DNA of 64,000 nt from Prunus persica (lineage: Eukaryota; Streptophyta; Magnoliopsida; Rosales; Rosaceae): positions 15,930,789 through 15,994,788 of the forward strand of contig NC_034012.1 of assembly GCF_000346465.2 (NCBI RefSeq), written 5' to 3'. Every line of letters starts with the position of its first letter. The stretch's first letter is position 1. Made by a program: the position numbers and the translations under genes. The notes under the pieces were generated by a model. The model was given only the letters and a program-made list of their open reading frames with translations. It did not search any database and was not told the DNA's origin. This document shows positions 1 through 11,097 of the stretch, one piece after another.

Positions 1-865
1 AAGACAGATCAGCCAAAACTCAGGTTTTTAATTCCAGTTCAATTCAAAAAAGTAGTTTACAAAGAAAACAAGATTTCTCTCGTTACAAAAATTTGGTTGA
101 GCACAAGCCAAATCAAGCAGAATTCGGGTTTTTCATAACATGAAAACCTGAACAAATTTACAGAAATGCCTTGATCTCTCAAGATTGCTAGAATAGCTCT
201 TGGATGATTCATAATCAAGCAGAACATGTAATATGGTGTAGCTCCAGACCAAAAATCATCAATCCAGCCACTTCTAGCCTCATCCAGACTAAAGAAATCT
301 CACTTCTGCCTATCTAGCAAGCCTCTCCATGGCTAGGTTAGATTAAAGCTCTGCCAGTCTCGACATTGGTATCGATTTCCAGCTGAACACTAACCAGTTG
401 AAGATGCTGACACTTGAATCCAGCATAGATACACCCAGTCCAGCCTAAGTTACAGGCGAAAATCTAAATAGAAATCAAAGCCCACTGTTCTGTCGTCCCT
501 TCAGACATGGTAGTCCCCTTTTGTCTTAAAAGTTGTGTAATAGGCAGTTTTTCTTGAAAAATAGTTTGATTTATTTTCAATATTCATTCTTGCCAGAAGT
601 ACCAGTTTACTATGATAAATTATGAAGTCTTCACCAGTCTGAGGCAACAAAAGAACTTACTTGGGAGATATTCCTCACCCAAATTCACAATCACTTGTTA
701 AAGCAGTAACTTGGGGCGCAAGGTAGCTTTGTTTCATAAGTCTGTTAAGATTTTTAACTGCTGACAATGGCACACTCGCACACCAAAGAAAGGTGATTTG
801 TTGCCACCGATGGTTTTTAAGTCAGTGGAGAATTTTACCCTACAATCACAGGATCAAACCAAAAT
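1..865. other. Probable degenerate LTR and leader of a Ty3/gypsy element
   Basis: No gene is visible. The stretch leads directly into a sequence at about 869-887 (TTGGCATGCCCAGTGGGAC) of the kind that follows the primer-binding site in many plant gypsy elements, and a gag relic follows it. I infer that this stretch is decayed LTR plus untranslated leader. No second LTR is visible in the window, so the LTR limits cannot be set. Confidence 0.35.
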
Positions 866-868
866 GGG

Positions 869-2110
869 TGAACAACTTGGCATGCCCAGTGGGACTTCTT
901 AGTATACATACTCCTAAAAGACATCTTCTAGTGTATGAATATTGGAAATTCTAGCCAGAATCCACGCCTTATCATGGAAAAAGGTCAACCAACTTTCCAA
1001 GAAGAAAGACATGAATCAGTAGAAAGTGATGTTGGGCATTCAGCTCATGGTAGTGATAGCCATAATGCAGTGACAAGTCAACAGGCAATTCAGGAAGGAT
1101 CGCGAGGCTGTTATCGATAGGAATCCAATTCCAGACATTATGGTCTAAGAGCTAGATCTCCCTTTTGGACCTCCACCAGGGTTGGCATGGCTATATCAAG
1201 AGAACCCCCTTATTGCACAAATACCTGGAGTGCCTGAACAGGTAGAGATCCAGGTCGGACAAAGGGGAGGGGCTTTTGTTGCCCAAGAACAGGGAGCTAC
1301 AGCTCTTCCAGCAGGTCCAGCACCCGTTCAGGCCCCCTAGAACCAACCAGAACTTCCACATGTTCCACGGCTAGCGGCTCCATGTAATCAGCCAGTGGCA
1401 TATCTGCCTGAACAGCCAGCTGTGTTACCCTACAGACCCAGAAGGATGGATCCCAATCCATTTCCTCTACTTGCAAGAGGCAGAAGAAGCAGATAGGGGA
1501 TCAACCCTTTTGCCAAGACATGAATAGGCTGGGAGCAAACTGGAGAAATCATCTAGATTTCGAAGACAAAGAAGAACAAAGGGAAGAGATCGTACAGAAT
1601 GGAAAAAAGGGCTAAACACAATCAGCCAGAACAAGGACAGAACCTACCTAACACCGTGAATGACATGGGAGCACTACAGAGAATGATTAGAGAAATGATG
1701 GACCTTGAGGCCAAAAGAGGTGAAAGACCCACTTATAGGAACCATATCCAAGTTACATTGATCAGATGCCTCTATCCCCTAGTTTTAAAGTACCAAACTT
1801 CACTCTGTTCAATGGAGAGGATGCTCATGCATCATCATTGGAACATATAGGCATGTGTTCTATCCAGTGCATAGTTATAGAGAACAATCCCTTATTGAAG
1901 CTTGGGCTTTTTGAGAATTCGCTGTCCGGGCAAGCTTTTACCTAGTATCCCAACTTACCAGCCAATTCTGTCCAAACATAAGACCAAATGGAGAATGCTT
2001 TCCACGATAACTATTTCAAAACTCAGCCATAAGTGACCATTAGTGACCTCGCTGCTCTGCAGCTGCAGTAGCTCTCATACCTTCAGGGTCTACAATGGTT
2101 CCTCTAACCC
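869..2110 (+). pseudogene. Ty3/gypsy gag relic
   Basis: Broken open frames at 935-1120 and 1599-1850 read as parts of a retrotransposon gag polyprotein. Around 1735-1860 a frame reads through PSFKVPNFTLFNGEDAHASS, the typical gypsy gag pattern of a Pro-rich lead, FKVPxFxLFxGED and then HI. Around 2010-2060 the pattern HDNYFKTQP, a stop, then VTISDLAAL matches the next part of gag. Stops and frameshifts are scattered throughout. No protease, RT or integrase follows, because the relic is cut by the inverted-repeat element at 2148. Family placement is by motif memory only. Confidence 0.55.
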
Positions 2111-2147
2111 CTGCATTATTTACCTATAGATTAAGTTAAAACTTACT

Positions 2148-2450
2148 GAAGGAAATTGAGGTTCCAGCCCAAACCTAATTGGCAATGGGGTGGAACCTCA
2201 AGTTCCTTCATGGTATCAGAGCGGGTTAGCCCACATGTGAAAGCCCAACGACCACACATGCTCTACATCACCTAATATGTGTTGTCCATGTGTTAGGCTT
2301 GAAAAATCGTCACACGTGCGGGGGCGTGTGAGAATGTGAAGTGAAAAATATCCCACATTGGAAAGTTGAGAAACCTAACAAGGGCTTATAAGGAGTTGAG
2401 CTACTCCCCCCATTACCAATTGATTTTGGGCTGGAACCTCAATTTCCTTC
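2148..2450. mobile_element. TRIM/MITE-like element with 43-bp inverted ends and a Met-tRNA primer site
   Basis: The ends 2148-2190 and 2408-2450 are inverted copies of each other, with about 39 of 43 bases matching (outer bases GAAGGAAATTGAGGTTCCAG). A third, shorter copy at about 2191-2208 forms a hairpin with the left end. Immediately inside lies TGGTATCAGAGC (about 2211-2222), the primer-binding site matching initiator Met-tRNA that is used by copia and TRIM elements. There is no coding capacity. It sits inside or at the edge of the gag relic. The mix of inverted ends and an LTR-type primer site is odd, and the exact class is unsure. Confidence 0.5.
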
Positions 2451-3359
2451 GCTCACCAGTAAGTAATTTGATTGTTACATCAAGTTGAGGAAAAACCACC
2501 AGGTCAGAGAGGCCACACTCTCTCAATTTTTCAATTTCTTTTAAAATCTTCAAGTTCTGGTCTTTGATTGCTCTGTATTGTTTGTTGATAGATTCTTTTG
2601 TAGATGCTCTCTTCTTTTTTGACTAAACAAATCAAGGTTGATCCAACAAATGAAACAAATTAGCAATAGTATTATATTGCAAACTTGTGGAAGATATGTT
2701 ATTTCTTGCTTGAAGAACAATAAGATAATGCAAATGAGAATGTGATAAGGCCGCTGCTTGCCTCTTAAAGCAAATCCAAAAACATCTCAAATGCAATTTG
2801 AATCCAATATCAAATTTCTCCTTCCTTTTAGAAAAAAGTGCCAAATTTATTATTATGTTAGTGAAGAATCCACTGACAATATGTACTAAAATAATTGTAT
2901 ATGTATTTAAAAAAAATAGCCTCACTCACAAGCAAAAGAAACATATGGGTGTAGCATCACCCTGCTAACCAACAAATTAAGAAGTGAAGAATATCCAAGA
3001 GCTTAAGCCGCTATGATTAGGCCAATAATTTATATCAAGGTGATGGCCTACTTTGGTCCCATTACACATAAGTAATGCATACGTTTGGAAGAACAAGCAA
3101 AATGTTCACAAGCATGTGCGATTAGCAGATTAGCACTTAGGAATACTTTAGAGAATATATTTCCTTGTATTAAACAAATTACACAAAGTCCCTATTTATA
3201 CAAATATAGGAAGTCTACTTAAGGTAGGAAATAATATAGACATGAATACCATCCGATTTACAACAGGAAAGCTAATTGCTAGGAGGAGATTGTGAAGTTG
3301 ACTTCCGTGTGTGCTAGGAAAGGAAAGCTGCGTCCCCCAGTGCCCCCCCCCCTCCGGGC
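2451..3359. other. Intergenic, possibly a degenerate copia LTR
   Basis: No gene is seen. About 3114-3300 has the look of a copia LTR in minus orientation: an AT-rich promoter-like part beside the end of the copia RNase H relic. No matching partner LTR is present. A run of C with a GC-rich junction at 3336-3362 abuts the duplicated RNase H segment. Confidence 0.25.
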
Positions 3360-3836
3360 GGGCAAGCGACGGGCAAACTAGACGTCACAGGATGCACAAG
3401 TTTGGAACACACATGTTGATGACGTGGTTTGTGAAGGGCCTTTGTAAACAGGTCCGCAGGTTGATCGACGGAAGGAACAAAGCAAACTTTCATGGACAAA
3501 ATGGTAGTCCAACTCAATGTGACATGTGTAGGCATGGAAAACTGGGTTGGTAGCCATGTAAGTGGTGCTAAGATTGTCACAATAGAACCCTAAACCGTAA
3601 ACCCCCCCTGGGCAAGCGACGGGCAAACTAGACATCGCAGGATGCACAAGTTTGGAACACATATGCTGATGACGTGGTTTGTGAAGGGCCTTTGTAAATA
3701 GGTCCGCAGGTTGATCGACGGAAGGAATAAAGCAAACTTTCATGGACAAAATGGTAGTCCAACTCAATGTGACATGTGTAGGCATGGAAAATTGGATTGG
3801 CAGCCATGTAAGTGGTGCTGAGATTGTCACAATAGA
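3360..3836. repeat. Tandem duplication, 227-bp unit, 250-bp period
   Basis: The segments 3360-3586 and 3610-3836 are near-identical direct copies that start with GGGCAAGCGACGGGCAAACT and end with AGATTGTCACAATAGA. They differ at roughly a dozen positions, mostly transitions. Both encode the end of copia RNase H on the minus strand. Confidence 0.9.
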
Positions 3837-4402
3837 GTAGGACCGGGAACTCAAGACGAACACCCAATTCATGAAGAAGGGAGCAGAGCCAAGTGATTTC
3901 CATATAAGCATGAGAGAGGGCATGATATTCCGATAGACAATGGGTTGTTTCTTGGATCACCAGGAGATAAGGTTGGTTCCAAGAGTAATCACATAGCCAA
4001 TGGTTGACCGACGAGAATCAGGCCACCCAGCCTAATCAGCATTGGAGTAGGCGGAGAGACGAGCTACGACAGTCAGTGTTGACAGCAAAAGATATGGCAG
4101 GCGAGTAAGAATGAGACATTGTAAACTACCAACAAGCTTGCAATACTCAGTTGGGTTGGAGATGAGAGCACCATCAGAGACAAAGAGGAGAACCTTGGCA
4201 GCCAATAGGGTAGATCCGAGTTTGGAGTTGAGAAGATTGGCTTTTATGTAAAAGATCATGTGAATATTTGAGTTGATTGATGTGGAGAGTACCGTCCTTA
4301 TGAAGAACTTGTAAACCTAAGAAATAGTTGAGCGAACCAAGGTCATTGATGTCAAAGTGGCCACCTAAAAGAGAGATGAATTGTTGGGGATGGGTGGAAT
4401 CA
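3360..4402 (-). pseudogene. Copia retrotransposon relic A: end of RT plus RNase H, 3' part duplicated
   Basis: Reading the minus strand from about 4402, a frame gives FDINDLGSLNYFLGLQV, a hallmark of the end of copia RT. Next come the segment with PTEYCKLVGSLQ, then RNase H with EITWLCSLLHELGV, LYCDNLSTTYMAANP and HIELDYHFV, and finally VDQPADLFTKALHKP. Frameshifts and stops separate the parts. The last roughly 227 bp (3610-3836) are repeated at 3360-3586 with a 250-bp period, so the terminal RNase H part is present twice. At its 5' side the relic is fused in frame to a gypsy RT. Confidence 0.75.
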
Positions 4403-5473
4403 CTGCTATCAAAATTAAATGGTGCATCCTTAGCCAATAAAGTGCACAAAGGTCGACTAATCTTGGAGAAATCCTTGATGAACCGACGATAAAAACCTGC
4501 GTGTCCTAAGAAGGACCTCATACCTTTTACTGATGTAGGAGGTGGCAGCTTTGCAATAACTTCAATCTTTGCTTTGTCAACCTCGATGCCTTTGCTAGAA
4601 ATTGAATGACCCAAGACAATTCCCTGTTCAACCATGAAATGACACTTTTCCCAGTTTAGCACTAAATTTGTCGCTTGACATCTCTGAAGAACTAATGATA
4701 AATTCTGTAAGCACTGATCATATGAATCCCCAAAAACAGAAAAATCATCCATAAAAACTTCCACAATATTTTCGACCAAGCCAAAAAAAATACTCATCAT
4801 ACAACGTTGAAACGTAGCAGGTGCATTGCATAATCCGAATGGCATCCTCCGATAAGCATAAGTGCCAAATGGACAAGTGAAAGTAGTCTTCTCTTGATCC
4901 TCTGGTGCGATTGGAATCTGATTATACCCAGAATACCCATCAAGAAAACAGTAAAAAGCCCGCCCAGCCAACCTTTCTAACATCTGGTCAATAAAAGGCA
5001 ATGGAAAATGGTCTTTTCTTGTCCCTGTGTTAAGCTTCCGGTAATCTACACACATTCTCCAACCCGTAGTCAATCGTATTATCATTTTTCACCACTGTAA
5101 TACCGGTTCGTTTAGGCACAACTTGAGTCGGGCTAACCCATTTACTGTTAGAAATAGGATAAATCATACCTGCATCAAGTAATTTCATAACCTCTGTTCT
5201 GACCACCTCTTTCATAATTGGGTTAAGACGGCGTTGAGCATCAACTGTTGGCTTTACGTCGTCTTCCATTAATATTCTGTGCATACATAGTGCTGGGCTG
5301 ATTCCCTTGATGTTCGCAATTGTCCATCCCAATGCATCTTGATATTTTCTCAACACACGAAGTAATTTATCCTCCTCTGTCGGTGTTAAATCTGCTGCAA
5401 TTATAACTGGCAGCGTCTCTGCAGCTCCTAAATATGCATATTTAAGATGTTGTGGTAAAGGCTTCAGCTCCAA
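4403..5473 (-). pseudogene. Athila-type Ty3/gypsy reverse transcriptase, broken and truncated
   Basis: On the minus strand, 5473-5030 encodes the RT lead-in (ALGWTIANIKGISPALCMHR, then RRLNPIMKEVV, then GMIYPISNSKWVSP). After a frameshift near 5075-5085 the RT core follows: TTGWRMCVDYRKLNT, KDHFPLPFIDQML and FYCFLDGYSGYNQI. The catalytic FMDD box is present in EVFMDDFSVFGDS, followed by GIVLGHSISSKGIEVDK and FLGHAGFYRRFIKDFS. The frame stops being gypsy after FNFDSS (about 4402) and runs directly into copia sequence. RNase H and integrase of the gypsy element are absent, so it cannot move by itself. Confidence 0.85.
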
Positions 5474-5571
5474 TTTTGGCGGCTGTTGTCTGGATGGTTT
5501 AAGGGGCTGTTTGGGCTCCCCTAAACTCTAATACACATTCCTAAATTTTGGCAACACTGTGGGCAGAATGT

Positions 5572-7899
5572 TCAATGCGTGTATGTACTCATGAACACCT
5601 TCATCTTCAGAATCTGTCTCAAATGCCCCTTGTAAAATATGCAGCAACTGATCTGTTTTTGAATTAGTATAAAATCTGTCCTGCACATACTGTCTACCAT
5701 GTCAATACGCATACAATCTAGCTGTTCAGCAGGACGTTTTGCTGCCTCAAACAAATTAAACACCACAGATTGGTCCTGAACCCGTAAAGTCAATGTTCCA
5801 GCTTCCACATCAATTAAGGTCCTAGCTGTTGCCATAAACGGCCTCCCCAAAATAATAGGTGTTTGAAGGTCTTCATCCATGTCTAAAACCACAAAATCTG
5901 CCGGTAGATAAAGATTATCAACCTTAATAATTAGATCTTCAATAACACCTCTTGGATAAGTGATTGAACGGTCAGCTAGTTGAAGTATAATTGATGTAGG
6001 CTTTAAATCTCCTTGCCCCAATCGCTGGAAAACAAAAAAAGGCATCAAATTAATACTTGCACCCAAATCAATTAAAGCACTTTTAAAATTAGAATTTCCA
6101 ATAGTGCAAGAAATATTAAAACTCCCTGGATCTTTTTTCTTAAGTGGTAGTTTGTGTAGCAAAACTGCACTGCACTGTTCTGTCAAAATAACTTTGTCCA
6201 AATCTGAAAGCTTCTTTTTGCTGCTGCAAACTTCCTTCAAAAATTTGGCATATGATGGAATTTTCTTGATTGCATCCAGTAAGGGAATGTTGATTTGAAC
6301 CTTGGATAATGTCTGCATAAAGTCCTTGAGTTGTTGATCTTTTGCTTTAGGCTTCAAACATTCTGGATATGGAATTGGGGCCTCATAAACACGCACAGGA
6401 ACTTGTTTTGGAACAGTTTCTAGATCTGCCAAATTATGTTTTTCTGCACGTTTGGCAAGTTCTGCTGCTGCAAAATTTTCTGTATTATCCTCTACTGTTT
6501 GCTGCTCCTTTTCAATGCTATTTTCACGATTGTCATAGCTTTTTCCACATCGTAAAGTCCGAACAACTTTGCAATCTTCACGTCCATTTGGATTAGGAAT
6601 TGTTTGACTAGGAAATTTGCCCTTTTCTCTGTCTGAAATCTGTGTAGCTAGCTGTCCAAATTGTTGCTCCAAAATTTTAATTGATGCTTCAACATTTTGA
6701 AATCTTTGATTGTTGCCCTCGATGAATGATTGAGTTGTTGCTGCCAGTTTAGCAAGTTGATCTTCCAGAGATGGTTTGGAGGGAACAAAAGGTTTCTGTG
6801 CATGCTGGAATGGTTTGGCATTAGTCTGATTGTCACCCCATTTGAAATTAGGGTGATCCCTCCATCCAGGATTGTAATGAGTTGCATATGCATCATTCCT
6901 AGGCCTTTGATAGCTGTTCATCATATTGACATGTTGTTCAACAAGCTCTGGGTAAGAGTCTCTATGTGGGCAGCCCATTATGTCATGTGTAGCCATACTG
7001 CATATAGTGCAAACTGTTGATGTAGGTGGCTGCTGTGTAGAACTTGCTATATGTTGTAGAAGCATATCAAACTTTGCATCAATTTTCTTATCCATTTTTT
7101 CCATTTGTGCAGACATGTTGGGAGAACCTACTGATAACTCAAAAATGCCATTTTTCTGTGAATGTTCTGCTGCCCATTGCTGAAATTCTGTAGCCATCAT
7201 ATCAAACAGTTCAAATGCCTCTCTTGCATATTTATTTGACAATGATCCTCCAGCTGATGCATTCACATGGCTCTTAGATGTAGGATTAAGCCCATCAAAG
7301 AAAATATTCATTTGTGTATCTGAATCAATTTTAACATGTGGACACTTTATGTGCATCTCTATATATCTCTCCCACGCTTCATGAAACTCTTCATTGGGCT
7401 TCTGTGTGAATGTCAAAATCTCCCTCTTGTAATTCAATGTCTTGGATGCTGGATAATATTTGTTCAGGAATTTTGTGTGTAACTGCTGCCAAGTAGTAAT
7501 GCTATTAGCTGGTAGAGTGAATAACCAAGTTTCTGCCTTGTCCTTCAAAGTAAAAGGGAAAAGACGTAACTTAATAGCCTCAGCAGAAAAACCCCTAATC
7601 AAAATATTCTTGCAACCCACAATAAATTTTGCAATATGTATGTTTGCAATATGTATGTTTGCATCTTCATTAGGCAACCCTCGAAAAGTAGGTAGAATTT
7701 CAAGCATATGGTGCCTGATCTCGAACGAATCACCCTCTTCTTGTTCAGGATACACAATGCAATTGGGAACATCAGTGGCACGGGCTTCCAATGACTCCCT
7801 GAGTGGTCTACCTGCCGCAGGTAATTCTAACGCCATGTTACTCTCGTTTGCAAACAGATTCTGCAGAAAAGTGCCTTGCAGTGAACAGTCCCAAGCCAA
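5572..7899 (-). CDS. Athila-type gag-protease polyprotein (retrotransposon)
   Basis: A 775-residue open frame. Residues of roughly 70-270 are a gag capsid region with GLPNEDANIHIA, the pattern KLRLFPFTLKDKAETWL and then QQLHTKFLNKYYPA. A cysteine/histidine cluster (CTICSMATHDIMGCPH) replaces a classic zinc knuckle. Near residues 600-720 is an aspartic protease of the Athila kind, with the active-site pattern LIDLGASINLMPF and the second motif IILGRPFMATA. The pol part lies just downstream (5473 and below), separated by a stop and about 100 bp. The gag contains a small in-frame duplication (ANIHIANIHIA, near 7621-7660). The long intact frame suggests a fairly young copy or low decay, but the element as a whole is dead because pol is truncated. 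Confidence 0.85.
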   Translation of the reverse strand: MAWDCSLQGTFLQNLFANESNMALELPAAGRPLRESLEARATDVPNCIVYPEQEEGDSFEIRHHMLEILPTFRGLPNEDANIHIANIHIAKFIVGCKNILIRGFSAEAIKLRLFPFTLKDKAETWLFTLPANSITTWQQLHTKFLNKYYPASKTLNYKREILTFTQKPNEEFHEAWERYIEMHIKCPHVKIDSDTQMNIFFDGLNPTSKSHVNASAGGSLSNKYAREAFELFDMMATEFQQWAAEHSQKNGIFELSVGSPNMSAQMEKMDKKIDAKFDMLLQHIASSTQQPPTSTVCTICSMATHDIMGCPHRDSYPELVEQHVNMMNSYQRPRNDAYATHYNPGWRDHPNFKWGDNQTNAKPFQHAQKPFVPSKPSLEDQLAKLAATTQSFIEGNNQRFQNVEASIKILEQQFGQLATQISDREKGKFPSQTIPNPNGREDCKVVRTLRCGKSYDNRENSIEKEQQTVEDNTENFAAAELAKRAEKHNLADLETVPKQVPVRVYEAPIPYPECLKPKAKDQQLKDFMQTLSKVQINIPLLDAIKKIPSYAKFLKEVCSSKKKLSDLDKVILTEQCSAVLLHKLPLKKKDPGSFNISCTIGNSNFKSALIDLGASINLMPFFVFQRLGQGDLKPTSIILQLADRSITYPRGVIEDLIIKVDNLYLPADFVVLDMDEDLQTPIILGRPFMATARTLIDVEAGTLTLRVQDQSVVFNLFEAAKRPAEQLDCMRIDMVDSMCRTDFILIQKQISCCIFYKGHLRQILKMKVFMSTYTH

Positions 7900-8126
7900 G
7901 TAACTTCTCTCCGCTGTCTATGCAGTGTGCGCTCTGGTTCTGGATCAAATTGTACAATCTGTGCAGTTCCTGATCTGGTCTGGACCATGCAGTCTGCAAA
8001 ATCTGCAACAGAAACAAAATTGTTCAATTTCAATTTTTTGTTTTGTTTTTTTTTTTTGACGAAAATTAAAAATAAAATAAAATAAAATAAATCAGAAAAA
8101 GGTTAAACAAAAATTGTCTAAAATAG

Positions 8127-8144
8127 TCCCCGATAGCGGCGCCA
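8127..8144 (-). promoter_or_regulatory. Primer-binding site of the Athila-like element
   Basis: The minus strand reads TGGCGCCGCTATCGGGGA. This closely resembles the TGGCGCCGTTGCCGGGGA type of primer site found in Athila/Tat elements (tRNA-Asp type, from memory). It lies 6 bp inside the LTR end and upstream of gag, which fixes the orientation of the element. Confidence 0.75.
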
Positions 8145-8150
8145 ATTTCT

Positions 8151-9591
8151 TGATAGGATTTTTAGTACTTGTGCAAACAGGGTTAAAATCACATAAAATA
8201 CTTGCAAGAATACAAGACTATTGTAGTATAGATGCTCATGCAAGGTCGTTTTCCTCAAGGACTAATTAGCAATTTATGTAAAAACAAATTCCAAATAACT
8301 ACTTAAAATAAAAGGTCAAGAAAGATGATTATGAATTTGGTTGATTCTAAAAACAAATACGATTGAAGGAAAGAGTTTTCAATATCAATTTATAAAAACA
8401 CTAGGGTTTCACCATCACCTAGCAACCCTATGAACTTTTACCAATTACTTATGATTTGCACATGCCACTTTGAAGGTTAGGTTTTCCTAATGTATATTCT
8501 ACTTGGTACCTCCAACACAGAACGTATATCTAACATGCAACCCGTCCGGACGTTCGGATCAAATCTGAACATGAAAGATTCATTAAGTTTTGTGAAAACC
8601 CTTTAAAAAACCATGCAACCCTTAAGACGTGGTATTCATCTTAAGTGAAATTACAATTATTAATCACAAGAAGCTAGCATCAATTTCAGGGAACCTTCCG
8701 ACCAAAATTGCATCCAATTACTTTTCTAAAGATCCTACCGGTAATTAGGCATTAAGACAATTAGATAGTTTAAAACAGTGATTAACAATTCAAGTAGGCA
8801 TGCACTCATCATAAGCAATTAAATAAAAATCACATATTCATGCTAAAGTTCAAGGCTTCACCCTAGCAAAAGAAATTTAGTTACGCATACTCATAATTGA
8901 AATCCAAGAAAATATCATTAAGAAGAAAAGAACGAAAACACCTGAAAGTTGTGAAAACCCAAAACCCTAGCAATTGCTCTCCACAATGCAAAGTTCAAAA
9001 GTGAAAAAGGGAGTCCTAAATTCCTTGTGAGAAAGAGCTTAAATACCCCTTAAAACCTAGCTGCCAATGTATAGCTTTTCTATCCCCACAAGGAAACTAA
9101 TTAAAATAAAATAATACTAGAAAATAAAGTCCAAATTGGAATAGGAAAATCTGCCCAAAATCTGCCCAGCCACGTTTTGGCCCCAAATATCCTCCAAATC
9201 TGGCCCAAGATAGCTTGTTTTAAAGATAAAAATGTTCTGAACACTTCTCTAGAAGGCCACGAACCCATCCGAGGTCATCTTGGGCTCCAAAAACGCAATA
9301 AAAGCCCAACACATCACTATTCCAGCACCGCGCACTGCTCCTTTATTTTATTGCTAGAAAATAACCGCTTGGAAGAAAAATCTGAAATTTTGATACGATC
9401 AAGCTAAGTGACTCAAGAACGTCCTCCAATTGGAATTACTCCAAAATTCCTCAATTTGATTATGTTTTGCTCCAGAGAAAGTCGAAAGTCCTATATTGGA
9501 AATATAATTCAAAGTATCAAAATTCTTCCAAAATATTAACCAAAATATACTAAGAATGAGGTTAAATATATAATATAAAATATGTCCATCA
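8151..9591 (-). repeat. 5' LTR of the Athila-like element
   Basis: About 1.44 kb without coding sequence, between the primer-binding site and an abrupt junction with copia sequence. On the minus strand it starts TGATGGACATATTTTATATT and ends AAAAATCCTATCA, so the ends are TGAT and ATCA. The outer boundary is supported because copia RT reading (VVNIVA) stops exactly there. The partner 3' LTR is not in the window, so identity between LTRs cannot be used to date the insertion. Confidence 0.7.
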
Positions 9592-9599
9592 CTCATGTA

Positions 9600-10600
9600 T
9601 TAGGCAACTATGTTGACAACATAGGAGATGTCAGGTCGAGTTATGCACCAATATTGTACGCATCCGAATATTTCACGAAATTCAGACTGGTTGGCAAGCA
9701 AGTCACCAACAGTAGCCGAGATGGAGGCTTTAGTGGTAACAGGAGTTGATGCGGGTTTGTTGTGAAACAAATTAGGGCGCTGCAGTAGATCAATAGACTA
9801 CTTGAGCTATAAGATATGGAGGTTGCTTGCAGATGAGAGAACTTGGAGGCCGAGAAAATAGTGTAGAGGGCCAAGGTCTTTGATGTCGAAGGTGCAACCC
9901 AAGGAGAAGATAAATTATTGGAGTAGGGTGGGATTGCTGCAGTGGCAACGATGTCGTCCACATAGAGTAACAAGAAAATTGTGTGAGTTGAGTGCTAAAA
10001 AATGAACAAGGAAGAGTTAGAGCCTTACTTTGGTTGAAGCAAATGGAGCAAAGGAATGTACTTGTCCTATGAAACCAAGCCCTCGGGGCTTGTTTGAGAC
10101 CATATAAGGCTTTGTGTAGTTTGCAAACATAATCACGATGATGGGGATCAACAAACTCGAGTGGCTGAGTCATATACACATCTCTCTGTAAAAACCCATG
10201 TAAAAATGCATTCTTGACATCAAGTTGGCAAAGAACCTAGCCACAGGAGACAACCAAGCTAAGAACCATGCCTATAGTGGCAGGTTTGATGATGGGACTA
10301 AACTTCTCCGCATAATCAATACCAAGTTGTTAGTGAAAACCCTTGGCCACCAAGCGGGCTTTGTACCATTCAATAAGCCCGTCCGAATGATGTTTAATGA
10401 GAAAGATCCAATTGCAACCGACCATATTCTGAGAAGAGGATGGAGGAACAAGAGTCCAACTCTGATTTTTGAGAAGGGCATTAATTTCATCTGCCATAGC
10501 TTGACGCCATTTAGGACTTTTCTATGATTGAGAAAAACAATAGCGGTTTCGATTGGTGCACACCCTAACATAGCAGTGTCTGTCAACAAGTCTAGAAATT
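9600..10600 (-). pseudogene. Copia retrotransposon relic B: RT
   Basis: Read on the minus strand from about 10600, frames give the copia RT start (LLKNQSWTLVPPSSQNMVGC, then IEWYKARLVAKGF). They continue with VYMTQPLEFVDPHHRDYVCK, LHKALYGLKQAPRAWFHR, the catalytic box LLYVDDIVA, and a frameshifted tail ending CVQYW, RPDISYVVNIVA. Several frameshifts break it. It ends exactly where the Athila LTR begins at 9591, so the Athila element inserted into it. It overlaps in domain content with relic A (both contain the FDIKDLG-type segment), so A and B are separate copia copies. Confidence 0.75.
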
Positions 10601-11097
10601 TATTGACCCAAATTCGGAGCCATCAAGCCTTCCCTTCACACTTTAACGTGATTGAATTTCAAGGACCCACAACTAAGTCATTTTCCTATTGTTCTCTGCC
10701 TTTGTGATCAATTTTCTATTTATAAATGTTATATTTGAATGATTCATTAACCAAGTTTGGGAAAACTTTAATTTTTTATTAACAAAGTTTGGGTTTTTTT
10801 TTTTCTTTTTTTTTTTTTGTAGTTCATGAACCCATGCTTGAGTTTCTACAAATATATTGTATTTTCATCTATGATATTAAACTCTTTTTTTAAATTAGTT
10901 TTAATAACCAAAATAGTGATTTACTGCAATAAAAGTAAAATAAAAGATGACATATTTATATTTAAACCAGTTTTTTCTCAACCCTTAGATTAGATCCAAG
11001 GGTAAGTAACCACAACTTTCTTGAAACCAGAAAACAAAACTTTTATTATATTGACACACCACCCACCCAACCTCTAGTATGTTCCCCCTTAAAGCAC
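10601..11097. other. Intergenic, no gene seen
   Basis: AT-rich sequence with a T-rich run near 10794-10820. I see no coding or structured feature. Confidence 0.4.
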
